In this document: one piece after another, positions 46,155-58,259 of the stretch | Numbering within the stretch: the stretch's first letter is position 1 | How the letters are laid out: every line of letters begins with the position of its first letter | NCBI GenBank assembly: GCA_026075535.2 | Contig: AP026541.1 | Location: forward strand, 8,432,001-8,496,000 | Reading direction: 5' to 3' | Source: Tricholoma matsutake | Taxonomy: Eukaryota > Basidiomycota > Agaricomycetes > Agaricales > Tricholomataceae | Length of the DNA stretch: 64,000 nucleotides | Position numbers and translations under genes: made by a program | The notes under the pieces: generated by a model | The model's input: only the letters and a program-made list of their open reading frames with translations | Told to the model about the DNA's origin: nothing | The model's database searches: none

Positions 46155-46233
46155 CAGCTGTAGAAACCAAGACCAAAAACACCCACTGAACCGACTACAG
46201 AAGGACCACCCCTAGAAAAGAAAAAGATGAACC

Positions 46234-46581
46234 ATGCTCACTGGAATAGAGATTCTTGCCATTGTCATTGGCACGATCCTAGCTGTTGCAACAGCCCTTA
46301 CCTTCGCATTCTGCCTTTATGCAATCTTTTGACCAAGACCCGAACCCCTGATTACAGACATCAAATTCTCCATCCTACAATGCCCTATGGAGAACCCTTC
46401 TCTCTACGAGAATATCACCCCACTGACACCACTGCCTGAGGCAGCACGAACCAGAAGAACCCGATCGTGGTCCGAGTTCAGACACGAGTTATTCCTCCAT
46501 CGCACCCCTCAACCCCAGCCCATTCACCTATCCAGACCACACCCGACCAGATCCCGGAGGAGGAACAAAGATGTTATTTGA
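46234..46581 (+). pseudogene. Small membrane-anchor ORF in env position, element B
   Basis: Begins MLTGIEILAIVIGTILAVAT and continues ALTFAFCLYAIF, matching the element A ORF at 29823-30191 nearly residue for residue. An in-frame TGA at 46330-46332 interrupts it right after the hydrophobic segment. The frame then continues with ITDIKFSILQCP and the Arg-rich AARTRRTRSWSEFRHELFLH, ending 32 bp before the 3' LTR. The strongest evidence that this is a real protein is the shared frame with element A. Confidence 0.62.
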
Positions 46582-46613
46582 AGTCAGTGACTTCAAAGAT
46601 AGAGAGAGGGTGA

Positions 46614-47362
46614 TGTTATGATTTTCTGTTATTGTAACCCACGACGACCAGATGTACACCGGCAAGGCCAGGTACTTTAATTTTTCCATTCGACTCGACT
46701 CACCTCCGACAGAAGACGCCTTGACGCATGGTGACTCCATGCACCTGAACCCACTCCCACATGCACCGTGGTACGACAACCCCTTTACATGAGGTCCGTG
46801 ACATTGGACGCCTCATGCCAGGCATGAGGCTATTCTCTTATTGTTCTCTGATATGCTGCGCCGCAGCACTCCTTGACATTGGACGCCTCATGCGAGGCAT
46901 GAGGCCTATTGTCTCTATTGTTCTTGTCTATATTTACCTGATAAGCATCTCACTTTCCAATTGGATGATAGGTAGTCCTGGAACAGTATATAAGCTGTAG
47001 CTACACTCTGTGTATTCTCCAGCTTGACCTAATTCAACCAATGGTCTTAGACTCAACCAGAACACTCGACAACTAAGGAAGTCCCTTAGTTGTGATACAC
47101 TCGAACTCGACAGCTTAGGAAGCCCCTAGCTGTGATAACCCAAACTTGACAGTTGGAAAGCCTCCAACTGTGATACACGAACCGACGGTCTACTCAGAAA
47201 GCCTCTGAGTACAGAAAGCTGTGACAACTTGAGGAAGTACCCAAGTGAAGGCAGGAAGCCCGATACACTAGGAAAGTCTCCTAGTGCAATACGAGACAGT
47301 TGGAAAGCCTCCAACTGTAACACATGAAGCCAAGGCTGAGTTAAAGACCTATAGTCTTAACA
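46614..47362 (+). repeat. 3' LTR of element B
   Basis: 749-bp LTR, direct repeat of 40047-40786. Its length differs mainly by an extra nine bases that complete a CCTCATGCCAGGCATGAGG palindrome near 46808-46830. The hairpin array recurs at about 47070-47322. Differences from the 5' LTR are largely transitions, for instance TGTTACGATT versus TGTTATGATT at the very start. Confidence 0.92.
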
Positions 47363-49786
47363 CATTGTCCTATATTCTTATCCCGTAGTGTCAACATCAC
47401 ATTATTCACCCTGTGAGCAGGGGCTCGCAGCGGTGGCACAAGGTAGAGTGCAGTGGTTGGGTGTGTCAGATCGTCAGCATTATCGCAAACTTAGAGCCAA
47501 ATATTCATTGATGAATATTTGGCTCGAATCGAGCATTCAAGCCCATTCGAGCCATGACTAAGTCAAATACATACAAATAGAGTGTCTGATGACACCTATC
47601 TGTGATGAAGGTACACTACAATAATCCTAAAATACTTGCTGAAGTATGTTTCCAATGGTTTACGCTTGTCTATTGCTTATGCAGTGGGTAGATCTCAGAG
47701 AGTCTGGGAGCTGCAATGGTTGGTTTGACGATGTAAGTAGTGTTGCCGCAGCTTGGCTCGGCCCGCTCACGGCTCAGCTCAGGCAGCTCACAAGCCAAGC
47801 TGATTGCCACAACCCCAGGGCAGCTCAGAGTGGCTCAGAGTGGCTAAGCTGTCCAAAAATAGCAGTGTGAGTTGGCCCACACATTGCTATCGCATCTGGC
47901 CACTTCCCCTGCACTTCCTCCCTTTCCTGTGCTTCATCCATGCCATCTTATGCTATTAATCTTGGTCGGCGGACCTAGCATTACATTTGGTAAGCCTTTC
48001 TTCCTATCTTCTTGATCAGATAATGATGCTTATTATCTTGTTGTTTAGATTTGTACATAGTGACTGAAAACATACCACATCATGGGCATTTACCCATTCG
48101 ACATCATAAGTAAGATTATTAGGTTCTTTTCATTCTCATTTTACTGACTGTTTTCTGGTTTCCAGTTTGAAAGTCAGTTCTAAGGCTCAGCGGCAGCCAA
48201 AGTCCAACTCTGCCATCAACCTCTCAAATTGGCCATCAAGGATTCCAACAACAACAAGGACCTAAGAGAACAATAGGAAGGGGAAGGGAGGCCCATGCAG
48301 TGGGGTACCCAAAAGGTGTGTGGCTACCACTATACCAAATAAACGCCCACTGACCTCCTTGCCTCCCCCTTCATGAAATCCAGGTCCCACAATGAATGAG
48401 AAGCCAGGACCCAAACTGCCCTCTCCATCGCTGCGAGCATCTGTTCGCAGGATGCCTGGGGGTCAAATGGTGATGGCAATGGGATGACAACAGGCACCAA
48501 ACCGCGGACAGCGCACCCCTCCCTGCTGCAAGTGACTGCTCATAAGGGGTTTGTGGGGTGTCCATGGACATGACCATGACCAATGACAGGACAGCCCCAG
48601 TACCCACCTCTACCGCTGCGAGCTACTACTCACAGGGTGGATGGAGGTGCTAACAGCTCCAATGAGCAGCGGATACGACCAGGAATGGCAACAATGACAA
48701 TGAGCTGGGGTAAAAGTCCCTTAAGCTCGGGTTTTCTTTTCCTTGGTATGTTTTTTCTCATATTCACTCTATTTACTACAGTGCAAGCCACAGAGAGCTG
48801 GAGCAGCACACGAACTGACCACAACCTCCCCTCCCTGAACAACAACAACCCAGCCAATGACGACAACCAGACCATGGCCACCCCACCGCCACGAAAGACG
48901 CGGCGACGCTCACAATGGTGAAATTGGACCATTGTGATGAGACTCAGCACCTAGCATCACCACCAACAAGCGATGATGAGCAGACGCACATTTTTTTAAA
49001 TTTCTTTGTCTGTTTCTACTAATTATGTACTGTCAGAGGTGCAAATAAGCCCGCGTCCCTGATGACAACAATAACAACATTCTGGGGGTGGTAGTGAGCA
49101 ATGAGCAACAACAAGAGGGCAATGGGGTACGAGGGTGGCAGGCTCCATGTGATGTGGGATATGCATGAGGTACGCGACAACCCTGCGGCCCCCCTGACTG
49201 CAAGCCGCAACGACAGACAGACAAAACCAGACAATTACAATAACTGCACCATTTGCTGCACTGCAGTAATCATTTACTTTTCAACTACAACTTTATGTTG
49301 GGTATCAACGCCAATGGAGCAACCAAGGATGTCGACAACATTCTCAGTCTATTTTCTCTGAGCTATGTCGCATCACCTTTAAATTTGTCTCAAGCATGAT
49401 CCAACTTCTCTGTACAACTTTGATAGTGAATGTGATAGCCCGTATTCCGAGATTTGTCGTCAAGGGGCTTCACGAGACCAAGGTTGTATAATTGTTTGTT
49501 GGAATCACTCTACCGGTGGAAAGCCTAGTTGCAGAAGGATTCGAAAAAAACTGTGAGGCAATGCAGAAATGATCTTGCATTCACCACAACCTCATTCAAT
49601 TGCAAGTTCACAGGCTCATGGTTTCTTCTGTGCTCTTCCAATGACCCCAACTATACACACATCGAGTGTCGACTAGTGCCGAAGTGAAAGCACGCCTGCA
49701 AATCATCTATTATCGAAAAGAATTGTTTACATTCCAAAGCAAATGAGACGATTCTAGATCTGTTTCCCAAAACTACATATGTTAAA
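47363..49786. other. Repeat-like intergenic stretch with hairpin and GCTCAG patch
   Basis: No supported gene. A perfect inverted repeat (15-bp arms, 2-nt loop) lies at 47494-47525, followed by the near-palindrome GCTCGAATCGAGC. A GGCTCAG/CAGCTCA-rich patch runs about 47755-47850. A 112-codon frame at 48583-48921 with a true ATG has one hydrophobic segment (FLFLGMFFLIFTLFTTVQA) and an Asn/Pro-rich tail; it is unrecognised and may be chance. Two related CGCTGCGAG segments occur near 48430 and 48610. Confidence 0.4.
47494..47525. repeat. Perfect 15-bp inverted repeat
   Basis: Arms GAGCCAAATATTCAT and ATGAATATTTGGCTC flank a TG dinucleotide, forming a 32-base hairpin or cruciform. It lies about 130 bp beyond the 3' end of element B, outside any recognised gene. 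It could be part of a miniature inverted-repeat element, but flanking termini were not identified. Confidence 0.8.
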
Positions 49787-51515
49787 TTAGAGTATCAATA
49801 CCAAGTACTCCAGCACGCGCCTTTTCCATTTGACTATCCGCAACTTTCTGCTGACTTTCTGCAGCACATAAATCAAGTGTACCGGTATCAAGCTCGTGTA
49901 ATGCTCATCGAGTTCCTTTGGATATCTGCACGTATTCAGAAGCGAGATGAGCTCAGTGTGTCTGCAGGCGCACGATCTGTCAAATTCAGTGAGGCAAAGA
50001 ACTATCGGAGCAGCAAGAGAAAAATGGACTTCGGTATCAAGCTCAGGTGTCAGACTGGGCCACGGTTTGTAAGCAGTAATGGTGGGAAGTGTAACTTTCA
50101 AGTCAGATGCTACTACCAGACCAGGAGGCTTGACTGGGGAGATAGCTGGGGTAGGGTCCTGTGAGACCACGGATGTAGGCAGCGGGTGTTGGCGCCGCGG
50201 ACCTTGCGGAAGGCCTGCTGGAGGAAATGAGGAAGGAGTTATGGGTATGGCTATATTCCTGGAATGGTTTCGGGGCCCTTGAGGAGGGGACCAGGACTCG
50301 CGACAATGCTGCATGGTGTTGGGTGGTTGAGCATCTCTAAACTGAGGGTGCTTAGGAGGCGACAGAGATCGATCAACCATTTTCGCGCCACTCTTCCTAT
50401 CTTTTTCATCTCTCTTCGGGTCCATGTGAATAATGGCCTTTCTGATTATTGCTTCCTTATTGTCGAAGCCAGCTGGCAGTGCAATTGAGGTGCTTTCTTT
50501 GTGGTCATGCTGCGTGGACTCTGGGCGCTGCTGCAGTTGAGGGAGATAAAGCATCTCGGTTGGATGTTCAGATTGGGATGAACTGGGTGATCCTCTGTTC
50601 TCCAGATCATCCATCGCTGGTTTCGAAGAGGAATTCTCCTGTGTTTCTTCAGGGTATTGTGAAAGGGATGGAATGGTTGAGGAGTGATTATGAACCGACA
50701 TGGTGCGCGATTCAGAAGCACGAGAGGTATCAGGCGGCTCATGAACATTTCTAAGTGGGGATTGAGATCACGGGCTTGATTGGCATTCAAGTCTAATTCA
50801 CATTCACTTAGCAGGTGGCGAGTGGCTGTGAGGGCGCGAGATTGTTTTGGCACAGTATGAGGGCACAGGCAGAATCGGTCGTCTTCGTACAGGAGAATGG
50901 GACAAATGGCAATAAGATGCATCTAAAATGCCTCACCAAATGAAAAACAAGAAGCAGAATGATGAACATTGACATACCTGGCCTGGCGGGTGAGGATGGC
51001 TTGTGATTGCGTTGGTCATATGAATCTCTGCGCCTATCATGAGGTAGGTAATGTGTTCTGTCCCTATCATGCCCTCATTCCCTCATATATCCACGATGAT
51101 CTCTGTCATACTCTTGGCTTGGTTCACCAAATCGTGAACTGTGCTCTCGATCTCTACTTTGCTCCCAGATTCCACGGCCTCTATCCCTTTCCCAATCTGC
51201 ATAGTCCCTTCTCCACATATTGTCCTCCCTTCTTCTTTCATATGCAGGTGCAACATACAAATCGTACTCCAACGACTGTGTATGTGGTACATAGACACAA
51301 TCACTCATAGAAAGCCGCTCATGGTAGCAAGATTGGGAGGCCATGGGGCGAGCTGGGTGGCTATCATTGTCGTCAATAGGATGGTGCCGCTCTTCCCTAT
51401 GTGTTGAAGGGGAATCAAGTGGTTTCGGTGGAAGACTTGCCATTATGCTGGAGGATGTCATTGGGATGGTTACATAGTAGCAATACGAAAGTGCGCCTCC
51501 CCCACTCTGACACAC
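49787..51515 (-). pseudogene. Unknown gene with Arg/Asp-rich and Ser/Pro-rich regions, probably decayed
   Basis: Minus-strand coding-like stretch. The upstream block is rich in Arg, Asp, Glu and Tyr (AYERRREDNMWRRDYADWER, then GRGIWEQSRDREHSSRFGE) and has an in-frame TGA at 51075-51077 before a GTATGT donor near 50978. A middle block includes ARDLNPHLEMFMSRLIPLVL. After a frame change near 50700 comes a Ser/Pro/Gln-rich block (SLSQYPEETQENSSSKPAMD), then ASDLKVTLPTITAYKPWPSL. Composition suggests a disordered nuclear protein, but no domain is recognised. Confidence 0.4.
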
Positions 51516-52315
51516 GTGGCGTTATGGTTTTTGGGCCGTTACTAGCACCGCTAGTGTACACAATGTAGAATGTTTGCGCTGGTGATATACAATGAAGTCA
51601 TCACACAAGAAATAAATAATTTCTACTTAAGTGATCTAAGTTGCTCCCGGTAAGTCGAACACTGGCGATTATCGCCGAAGTGAGGATGATTTTGCAGTGA
51701 CCCTTGGAACATATTTTCCGAGGAGAATTGTTGTCTATAATGTGCTGAAAACATGTATCGTCATTCAAATTAAGTCTTCTCAAGAATACATAAATAACGC
51801 AGTATATTGATTTGTAAGATATTCCTTTTAAGGAAATGTCAGAGTGGGGGAGTGCTAGGCCACTTCAGCAAGACCCCCAGGTAGCAGGGCAGTACTACGA
51901 GCTGGTACTATTCACCAAGCCGATCATCGGCTGGCAAGGATCAGGTTCCTTTGCCACCTCAGTGGTGAGATTGCAACTGGGCTAGGAGTCTGCATCACAA
52001 TTGGTACTGGAATTAACCTGTATTAGCATATATATTTAAACATGCTGGTGAACAGGTAGAAATAGATAACTGAAAAGGCGAGAAAGCATTGGAAAGATTG
52101 GCTAATAAAGGGGCAATTATGCTACATTAAGTCGAAGTAGAAAAAAGTGGTGGATAATATGCTACAATGTGGTGGTGGTCTAGTGTTGCGATGAAAGCGA
52201 TATGCACTGTGGAAAAGGTCTAAAATAAATATGAAAGCAAATGGTGAGAAAGCATTGGACAAGTGCGATGGAGAATCTGCAGGTATGATACAATACTGAA
52301 GGAGGCTGCAGGCAG
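51516..52315. other. Intergenic stretch, nothing recognised
   Basis: AT-rich, with only short open frames and no repeat or RNA gene recognised. It separates two minus-strand unknown genes. Confidence 0.4.
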
Positions 52316-53690
52316 TCAGATTTTTGAAACAAGCTGTTTTTCGATTTGTGCTCGCTTGTCAAAGAGGATATTTTGAGTGAGGAGTGCAGCACATTGTTCA
52401 TCAAGGTCGCAGGAGTGCTTGTTTGGAGTCTGCTCGCAGAAAAGGAATCCAGTTGAATGGAAGTATGCAACAACTCCTTGCCAGAGAACATTGTCTGGAA
52501 TGCACAACTTGAGAAAGGCATGCTTCGGTTGGTATTTAAGCGCACCTTCCAAAGGTGGGGTTCTCCACTGGAACAGATGTGCACCTTCAGCCCAGATAAA
52601 TGCTTTGCTTTTTTTGGTATAGGAAAGAAGACTGTATTGAAGGCCTTCCTGGAGAACTGCAGCTGTGGTGAGCAACAAACCACCTTCATAGAGATATTTT
52701 CCTTTCGCAGTAGGATCAGTGCGGAACCCTGGAAGGCCAAATTTTTCAAGCAGCCTGGAAACTTCATTATGCCAATGAACAAGATCGCCGATGACTTGTG
52801 ATGGTAAAGGCCGGAGCTGAGAGCGCTCTGCAACTAAGGAAAGTCCAAATGCAGAGAAGACACTGGGCAGACTGGTACCTGGTCTGAGATCTGCTGATAT
52901 GGTAGCGAACTCTTGCAAGCAAAGGGTTTCCAGTAATGGCACTTGGGTTTTAGCAGACTCTGATTGTTCAATAAGAAGCAAAGCTGCTGGTGGGATGAGA
53001 TCTACAGTCTGAGTTAAGGCCAGGTCTGGAGAGTGCAGGCCTGGTCCCACATCTGAGTTGCAAGAAAGCGGGAGTCATTAAAAGAGTAGTATTATAGTGA
53101 TTTGGAAAAATCTACCATCAAATATGCCTGAACTCATGCCCAGACCTGGAAGAACCTGGAAGACAACCACAAAATGGGTCTCAAGATGGAGTCCCATCAG
53201 GGAAAAAGGCTCCTTGAGGTTCTGGACCTCTGGCTCCAGCAAGAGAGGGTTGACTGCCAGAACCTCCGCATGGCTGAAGAATTCATCTAGTTTAACAAAA
53301 AGGGAGGGAATGCTAAGTGCACCAAGCTGGCGATGGTTGAAAGAGCTGAGTAGCATGCGGTCACCAAATGCTGGAGCCTGCAAAGTAGAGACCTGGATCC
53401 AGTCTCCATTGGTAGCAAGATCTGAATCATGGCCAAGGTTTGAAAACAACCTTGAAAGGTTTGGCATCGCCTGAAGATTACAATACTGCTCAGGGTTGGT
53501 GGATAGAAAAGAATGAATGGCTGCTAGAAGCGATGAAATGTGAATTGAAGATGGATTGTTGCCTGAGGCACCCCAGAAGATTAAGAGCCAGAGGGGTATT
53601 AAAATAGAGTCAAAGCGAGCAACTTCTAGAAAGTTGCAGCCAATAAAGGAAGCAGTGCAGGAAATCCGAATGCTGGACTCTTCTGAACAA
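52316..53690 (-). CDS. Hypothetical protein, uncharacterised
   Basis: Two exons, about 53690-53116 and 53052-52316, joined by a 63-nt GT-AG intron; the joined frame is open for over 400 residues. Readable blocks include ASFIGCNFLEVARFDSILIP, HRQLGALSIPSLFVKLDEFF, LHLETHFVVVFQVLPGLGM, SQVIGDLVHWHNEVSRLLEK and HAFLKLCIPDNVLWQGVVAY. No domain is recognised. The 5' end is uncertain because a TGA lies near 53700 and no ATG is evident before MPNLSRLF (53467). It is head-to-head with the integrase-core gene starting at 53885. Unlike its neighbours, the frame shows no nonsense codon. Confidence 0.5.
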
Positions 53691-53884
53691 GAGATTACTG
53701 GCCATTTTCATACATAGATTGAACAAGAATGCACCTTGCATTGTATTATCGGTCATTCTCGCCTCGCTGATTGCAACTGTGCCAGCCATGGTGGCAAGTT
53801 GTGGATGGTGATGTTATGTGTTTGGACTTGGGGCTATTATCTTATTGTTCGATCGAACCACTCTCCTTGCCAAAAACTGTCAGA

Positions 53885-53995
53885 ATGCCAGAAACCCACC
53901 TTTCCCATGCTTCTGTTGCTGAACTGCTAGATGCCTTTCGGCTACATTATCGCCGCTTTGAGCTCAACATTCAGAATGCAGTCACAAATTCTGCC
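53885..53995 (+). pseudogene. 5' fragment of integrase-core gene, split by element C
   Basis: ATG at 53885 opens MPETHLSHASVAELLDAFRL and runs through NIQNAVTNSA to the target-site duplication CTGCC (53991-53995). The frame continues at 60253 on the other side of element C with VVLWRLGDNLDQYISLVHEV, so the element inserted into an exon of this gene. Confidence 0.65.
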
Positions 53996-54396
53996 TGTTA
54001 GGGCAACACCCACTATCTGCTAGCTAAGACCGTGCAGGTTCTCTCTACAAGAAGGGGGCGGGATCTGCACTCGTGATGGGGGAATTGATGGTTTTGATGT
54101 GAGGGGTTATTAATAGGTGAGTTTGTTGAGATAGGCCTTTCACACCAAAAACATAGGTGGAATACCTAAGAGAACACAACTGGGGTCCCCTAGGCATATA
54201 TTTAGGGTTTATATACTATGTTACACATATTGTACATTGTTGTTACTGATGCACTCGTACATGCCCGTACATTTTGATGCATGCAAAATAAAATTCTCAT
54301 GCTATCAAAGTGTAGCGTCATTTAGCGTCATGTAGCGTAATTCAACATAATAAAATAAAATGAAATTTTATTAGGTAATGGGGTGGTTTCCTAACA
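53996..54396 (-). repeat. 3' LTR of element C
   Basis: 401-bp LTR, direct repeat of 59848-60247. A triple TAGCGTCAT-like repeat lies near 54312-54340 (plus strand). Differences from the other LTR are nearly all transitions, many CG versus TG or CA. Confidence 0.92.
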
Positions 54397-54560
54397 TTAC
54401 CCCCCTTTTATGCCTCGACTTCCAGGCGAGAAAATATTACGTTTGTCCCCTCTGTGAAATTCTGGTAAGGCTGGAATTTCATCCCCTCATACACCATTCT
54501 CGCAATGCGATGCGGAGCATTTGGATTACGTTTAAAGAATTGGGTGATTGCATTACATGC

Positions 54561-57500
54561 TCACTTACAATTCTCTTCAGGTTCCCACGAATTATTTTCA
54601 TCAGTATAGTTTTTCCACTTTATTAAGAACTCCAATTTGTTCCATCGAAGACATGAGTCTAGAATTTCTTCAACTATGTATTCTGGAGCACCTTCTACTA
54701 TTATCGGAGGTTGCGGAGTAGTTTGTTGGCCAGGAATAGTGGGCGGGCAGTAAGGGCATAGGCGGGATACATTAATCTCAGGATCAATCTTGAATGATTG
54801 GGGTAATTTTAGCACTACCGCATTAGGCGAGATCACTTTAGAGATCGCATATGGGCCAACTTGTTTCTCCATAAGTTTCTTCGAAGGTCGTGGAATATTC
54901 AGGTCCTTGGTACTTAGCCATACCAAGTCACCAACTTTGTACTCTGGAGCGCGTGCTCGAGTACGATCCACGTGTCGCATCATGTCATCACATGCTTTCT
55001 TCAATGCCGCCTCTGCTTCCTCTTGTACCTTTTGCATCTTAGATACAAAATCTTCTACCAACTGTACTTTGACCTCCCTTCTGGGTTCTACTCCCATGCG
55101 AGGATGATATCCATAATTCACGAAAAAGGGTGACATACGAGTAGCCGAATGGAATTTGTTATTGTGGGAAAATTCAGCAATTGCCAACCATTTGGGCCAG
55201 TCGGTTTGTCGGTAGTTGACAAACATACATAGGTACTGCTCCAACTCCTGATTCATTCTCTCTGTCTGCCCATCAGTCTGCGGGTGATATGCTGTAGATA
55301 ATTTAGTTTGAATTCCCAATATGTTGTTTAGTTCTCGCATAAATGCGGAAGCAAATTGTGGTCCACAATTGGAGATAACGGTATCAGGTAACCCATGTAA
55401 CCACCATACCTGATTTAGATAGAGGGGCGCCAAGCCCAATGATGAGGTTTCTGTAGTAGTAGGAATAATATGGACCTCCTTTGTAAAGCGGTCGCATACT
55501 ATGAATATTGCATCGTACCCTTGAGCCTCAGGTAATCCGGTAATAAAATCCACAGATATATCTCGCCATGGCGCTTTAGGTATAGGGTTTGGCATTAATT
55601 TTCCTGCAGGTTTCTCTGGAAATTTCTTCCCCCTCATGCACGTATCACATCCATCCACATACCCCAACACATACTTCGAAATTCCGGGCCACCAATAATT
55701 TCTCATTACTAATTCCAATGTCTTCCATCTTCCTGGGTGTCTGGCAATCAGCGTATTGTGATGTAACCGGACGATCTCCCTTCGCAAATCCTGATCCTTT
55801 GGTACATACACTTTTCCTCGAAACAACACCAACCCTTGTTCCTCAGCCCATTCATCTCCTTTGATATTACCTTTCTTCTCTCCCTTCAGAGCTTTCATGG
55901 CTTCCACTACTTCATCGTCCATTTCCAAACATTGGCTAATTTTAGACAACATTTCTGTTTCCGAGCTATCTATTAATAGATGCCCTTGATGCATAGCGCA
56001 AATGCGAAAGTAGTCGGGTTTGAGTAAGGTAACATTTTTATTGTCCTCCTCCACCCCCCTTTTATGATCAATACATCTGGATAATGCATCTGCTTTCCTC
56101 ATTAAGCTTCCTGCTTTGTGGACCAAGTGAAAGTTGAAACACGATAGGAATAGTGCCCAACGCGCTTGCCGGCGATTAAGCTTTTTAGCGGACATGAAGT
56201 ATTGCAGATTTTGATGATCTGTCCAGATCTCAATCTCATGCATACATCCCTCCAAATAATGCCTCCATGCCTCCAATGCTCGTATTATCCCCAACATCTC
56301 TTTGTCATGCACATCATAATTCCTCTCCACATCATTCAACCCTTTTGACAAGTATGCACAAGGATGCCATTTGTCATCTTCGCACAGCATTGATAATACT
56401 GCTCCAGTAGCAAAATCGGATGCATCGGATTCCACTCACAAAGGGCATGTGAAATCTACTGGGGCTAATATTGGTCCCTCAACAAACTTCCTCTTCAACT
56501 CCTCAAACGCTGTCTGCTGCTGCTCTCCCCACCTCTATACTACTCCCTTTCGTGTAAGGTTATGTAAGGGTGCGGCAATTTTAGAAAAATTGTGCACAAA
56601 GCGACGATAATAATTTGTGAGTCCCAAGAAGGCTTGAACCTCCTTGACACGGGTGGGTGCAGGCCAATCTGTGATCGCCTGTACCTTGATCGGATCCATT
56701 TTGATCCCATCAGGGCTGATCAATAATCCTAGGAACTCGATCTCACTTGCCCCAAACACACACTTCTCTGGTTTCAAAAATAGATCATTCTCCGCCGACC
56801 TCTGTAGCACCTCCTGCACTATCACCTCATGATTCTCTTCATCCTCCATTAATATCAGAATGTTGTCAATAAATATTATTACCACGCCTTTGTCTATTAC
56901 GTCCTTGAAAATGTCGTTCATCATATTTTGAAAGGTCGGGGGACTATTAGTCATCCCAAAAAACATGACAAGCGGCTCGAAGGATCCTCGATGTGTGGCA
57001 AATGCTGCCTTCCACTCATCTCCTTTCTTTATTCATACATTGTTGTATCCCCATCATAAATCCAATTTTGTAAAGACCTTGGCTTTTCCCACCTTGTCAA
57101 TTATTTCTGAGATCAACGGCAGGGGGTACGCATTCTTCACTGTCCACTCATTCAAATACCTATAATCTGTACACATCCTCTTCCTTTGGTCTTTCTTTGG
57201 CACGAAGAATATTGGTGACGTCTGCAGTGATTTTGAAGGTCGTATGTATCCTTTGCGCAATTGCTCCTTCAGGAACACATCCACTTCTTCTTGTTCCATC
57301 AGAGATAACGGATATACCTTCGACTTCTTTGGCACAAACCCTGGCTTCATCTCAATCGCATGATCCCATGGCTTCCGCACTGGCATTCACTCAGACTCCT
57401 TCTTCTGGAACACTGACAGATGTTCATGATACACTTTTGGCACCCATTCCTCCACTGGCTTCTCCACCTTCACGATATTCTTGTCCCATGACTGTCCTCC

Positions 57501-58259
57501 ACGAATTGTTCTAAAGGTTTGCTTCTGCTCTTCTTTCTTGATCATGATTGGAACTTCCCCATTTGGCATTTCCTCATCCTCCACTTCCTCCATCGTAACA
57601 GAATACTTCCTCAGATGTTCTTTCTCTCTCTTTTTCCTTTTTTCCTTCTTCATCTTCCTCCCATACACATTACATTCCTTAGGACAATGAGTCATTTGTA
57701 CTTTCCCAGTTTTCCAATCAATTTCGGGATTATGCTTCCATAACCATGGACATCCTATTATTAGATTGGTTTTCCCAAGATTGCACACTTTGAATACGGC
57801 TTGCTCCTGATGCTCCTGATACTTTAGTACCATAGTCACCTCCTCCTTGATAGTTCCTCCACGATTGACTGTTCCGTCAATATTGTACACCATTATAGGT
57901 TGCACCAGCTTGCGTGTGTTAATACCGTTTCCAGTAATTAAGGATCGATTAATAAATAATCCTGTAGCACCACTATCAAGCAATGCTTCCACATCAATAG
58001 CTGCATGCATGTCCACTGTCTTCAATCCCACAGTCAAGATGATTTCGGGTTCTATTCGCACAGAGCGAATAAAGAATTTAGGGGTTTTCGGAAATGATGT
58101 GTGAAAATTGTCACGTGATTGACAACAGTTGTACTCCTTTTCGTCACATGATTCAGAACGGTTATACTCCTCCTCGATTTCCTTTTCTGATTTGCTCTGG
58201 GTTTCCTCGGATACTAATACATTGTAACGATTCTGGGTCACCAATGGGGAAACCTTCAC
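54561..58259 (-). pseudogene. pol: Protease-polymerase of element C with damaged active sites
   Basis: One frame from 58259 to 54561. Protease has ALLDSGATGLFINRSL. RT has [37 protein letters not shown] and a YxDD-site reading FIDN near 56855, losing the second Asp. RNase H has VESDASDFATGAVL. Integrase has HPGRWKTLELVMRNYWWPG and CDTCMRGK, then SVDFITGLP, SNCGPQFAS in place of the usual SDRGPQFAS (second catalytic Asp lost), and HPQTDGQTERMNQE. The C-terminal chromodomain reads YIVEEILDSCLRWNKLEFLI and WKNYTDENNSWEPEEN. Stops: TGA at 57387, 57054, 57033 and 56436, TAG at 56535. Upstream gag overlaps by a -1 frame. Confidence 0.9.

Larger units (their letters stand above)
40047..47362 (+). 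mobile_element. Ty3/gypsy chromovirus element B (degenerate)
   Basis: A 7.3-kb plus-strand LTR retrotransposon. LTRs at 40047-40786 and 46614-47362 (TGTTA/TAACA ends), target duplication CATTG on both sides (40042-40046 and 47363-47367). Order: gag, protease, RT, RNase H, integrase, chromodomain, membrane-anchor ORF, purine-rich tract (AGAGAGAGGGTGA, to 46613), 3' LTR. It is related to element A at protein level and in parts of the LTR, but is a separate family. It carries several in-frame stops, a small deletion in protease and a frameshift near the end of the integrase. Confidence 0.93.
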
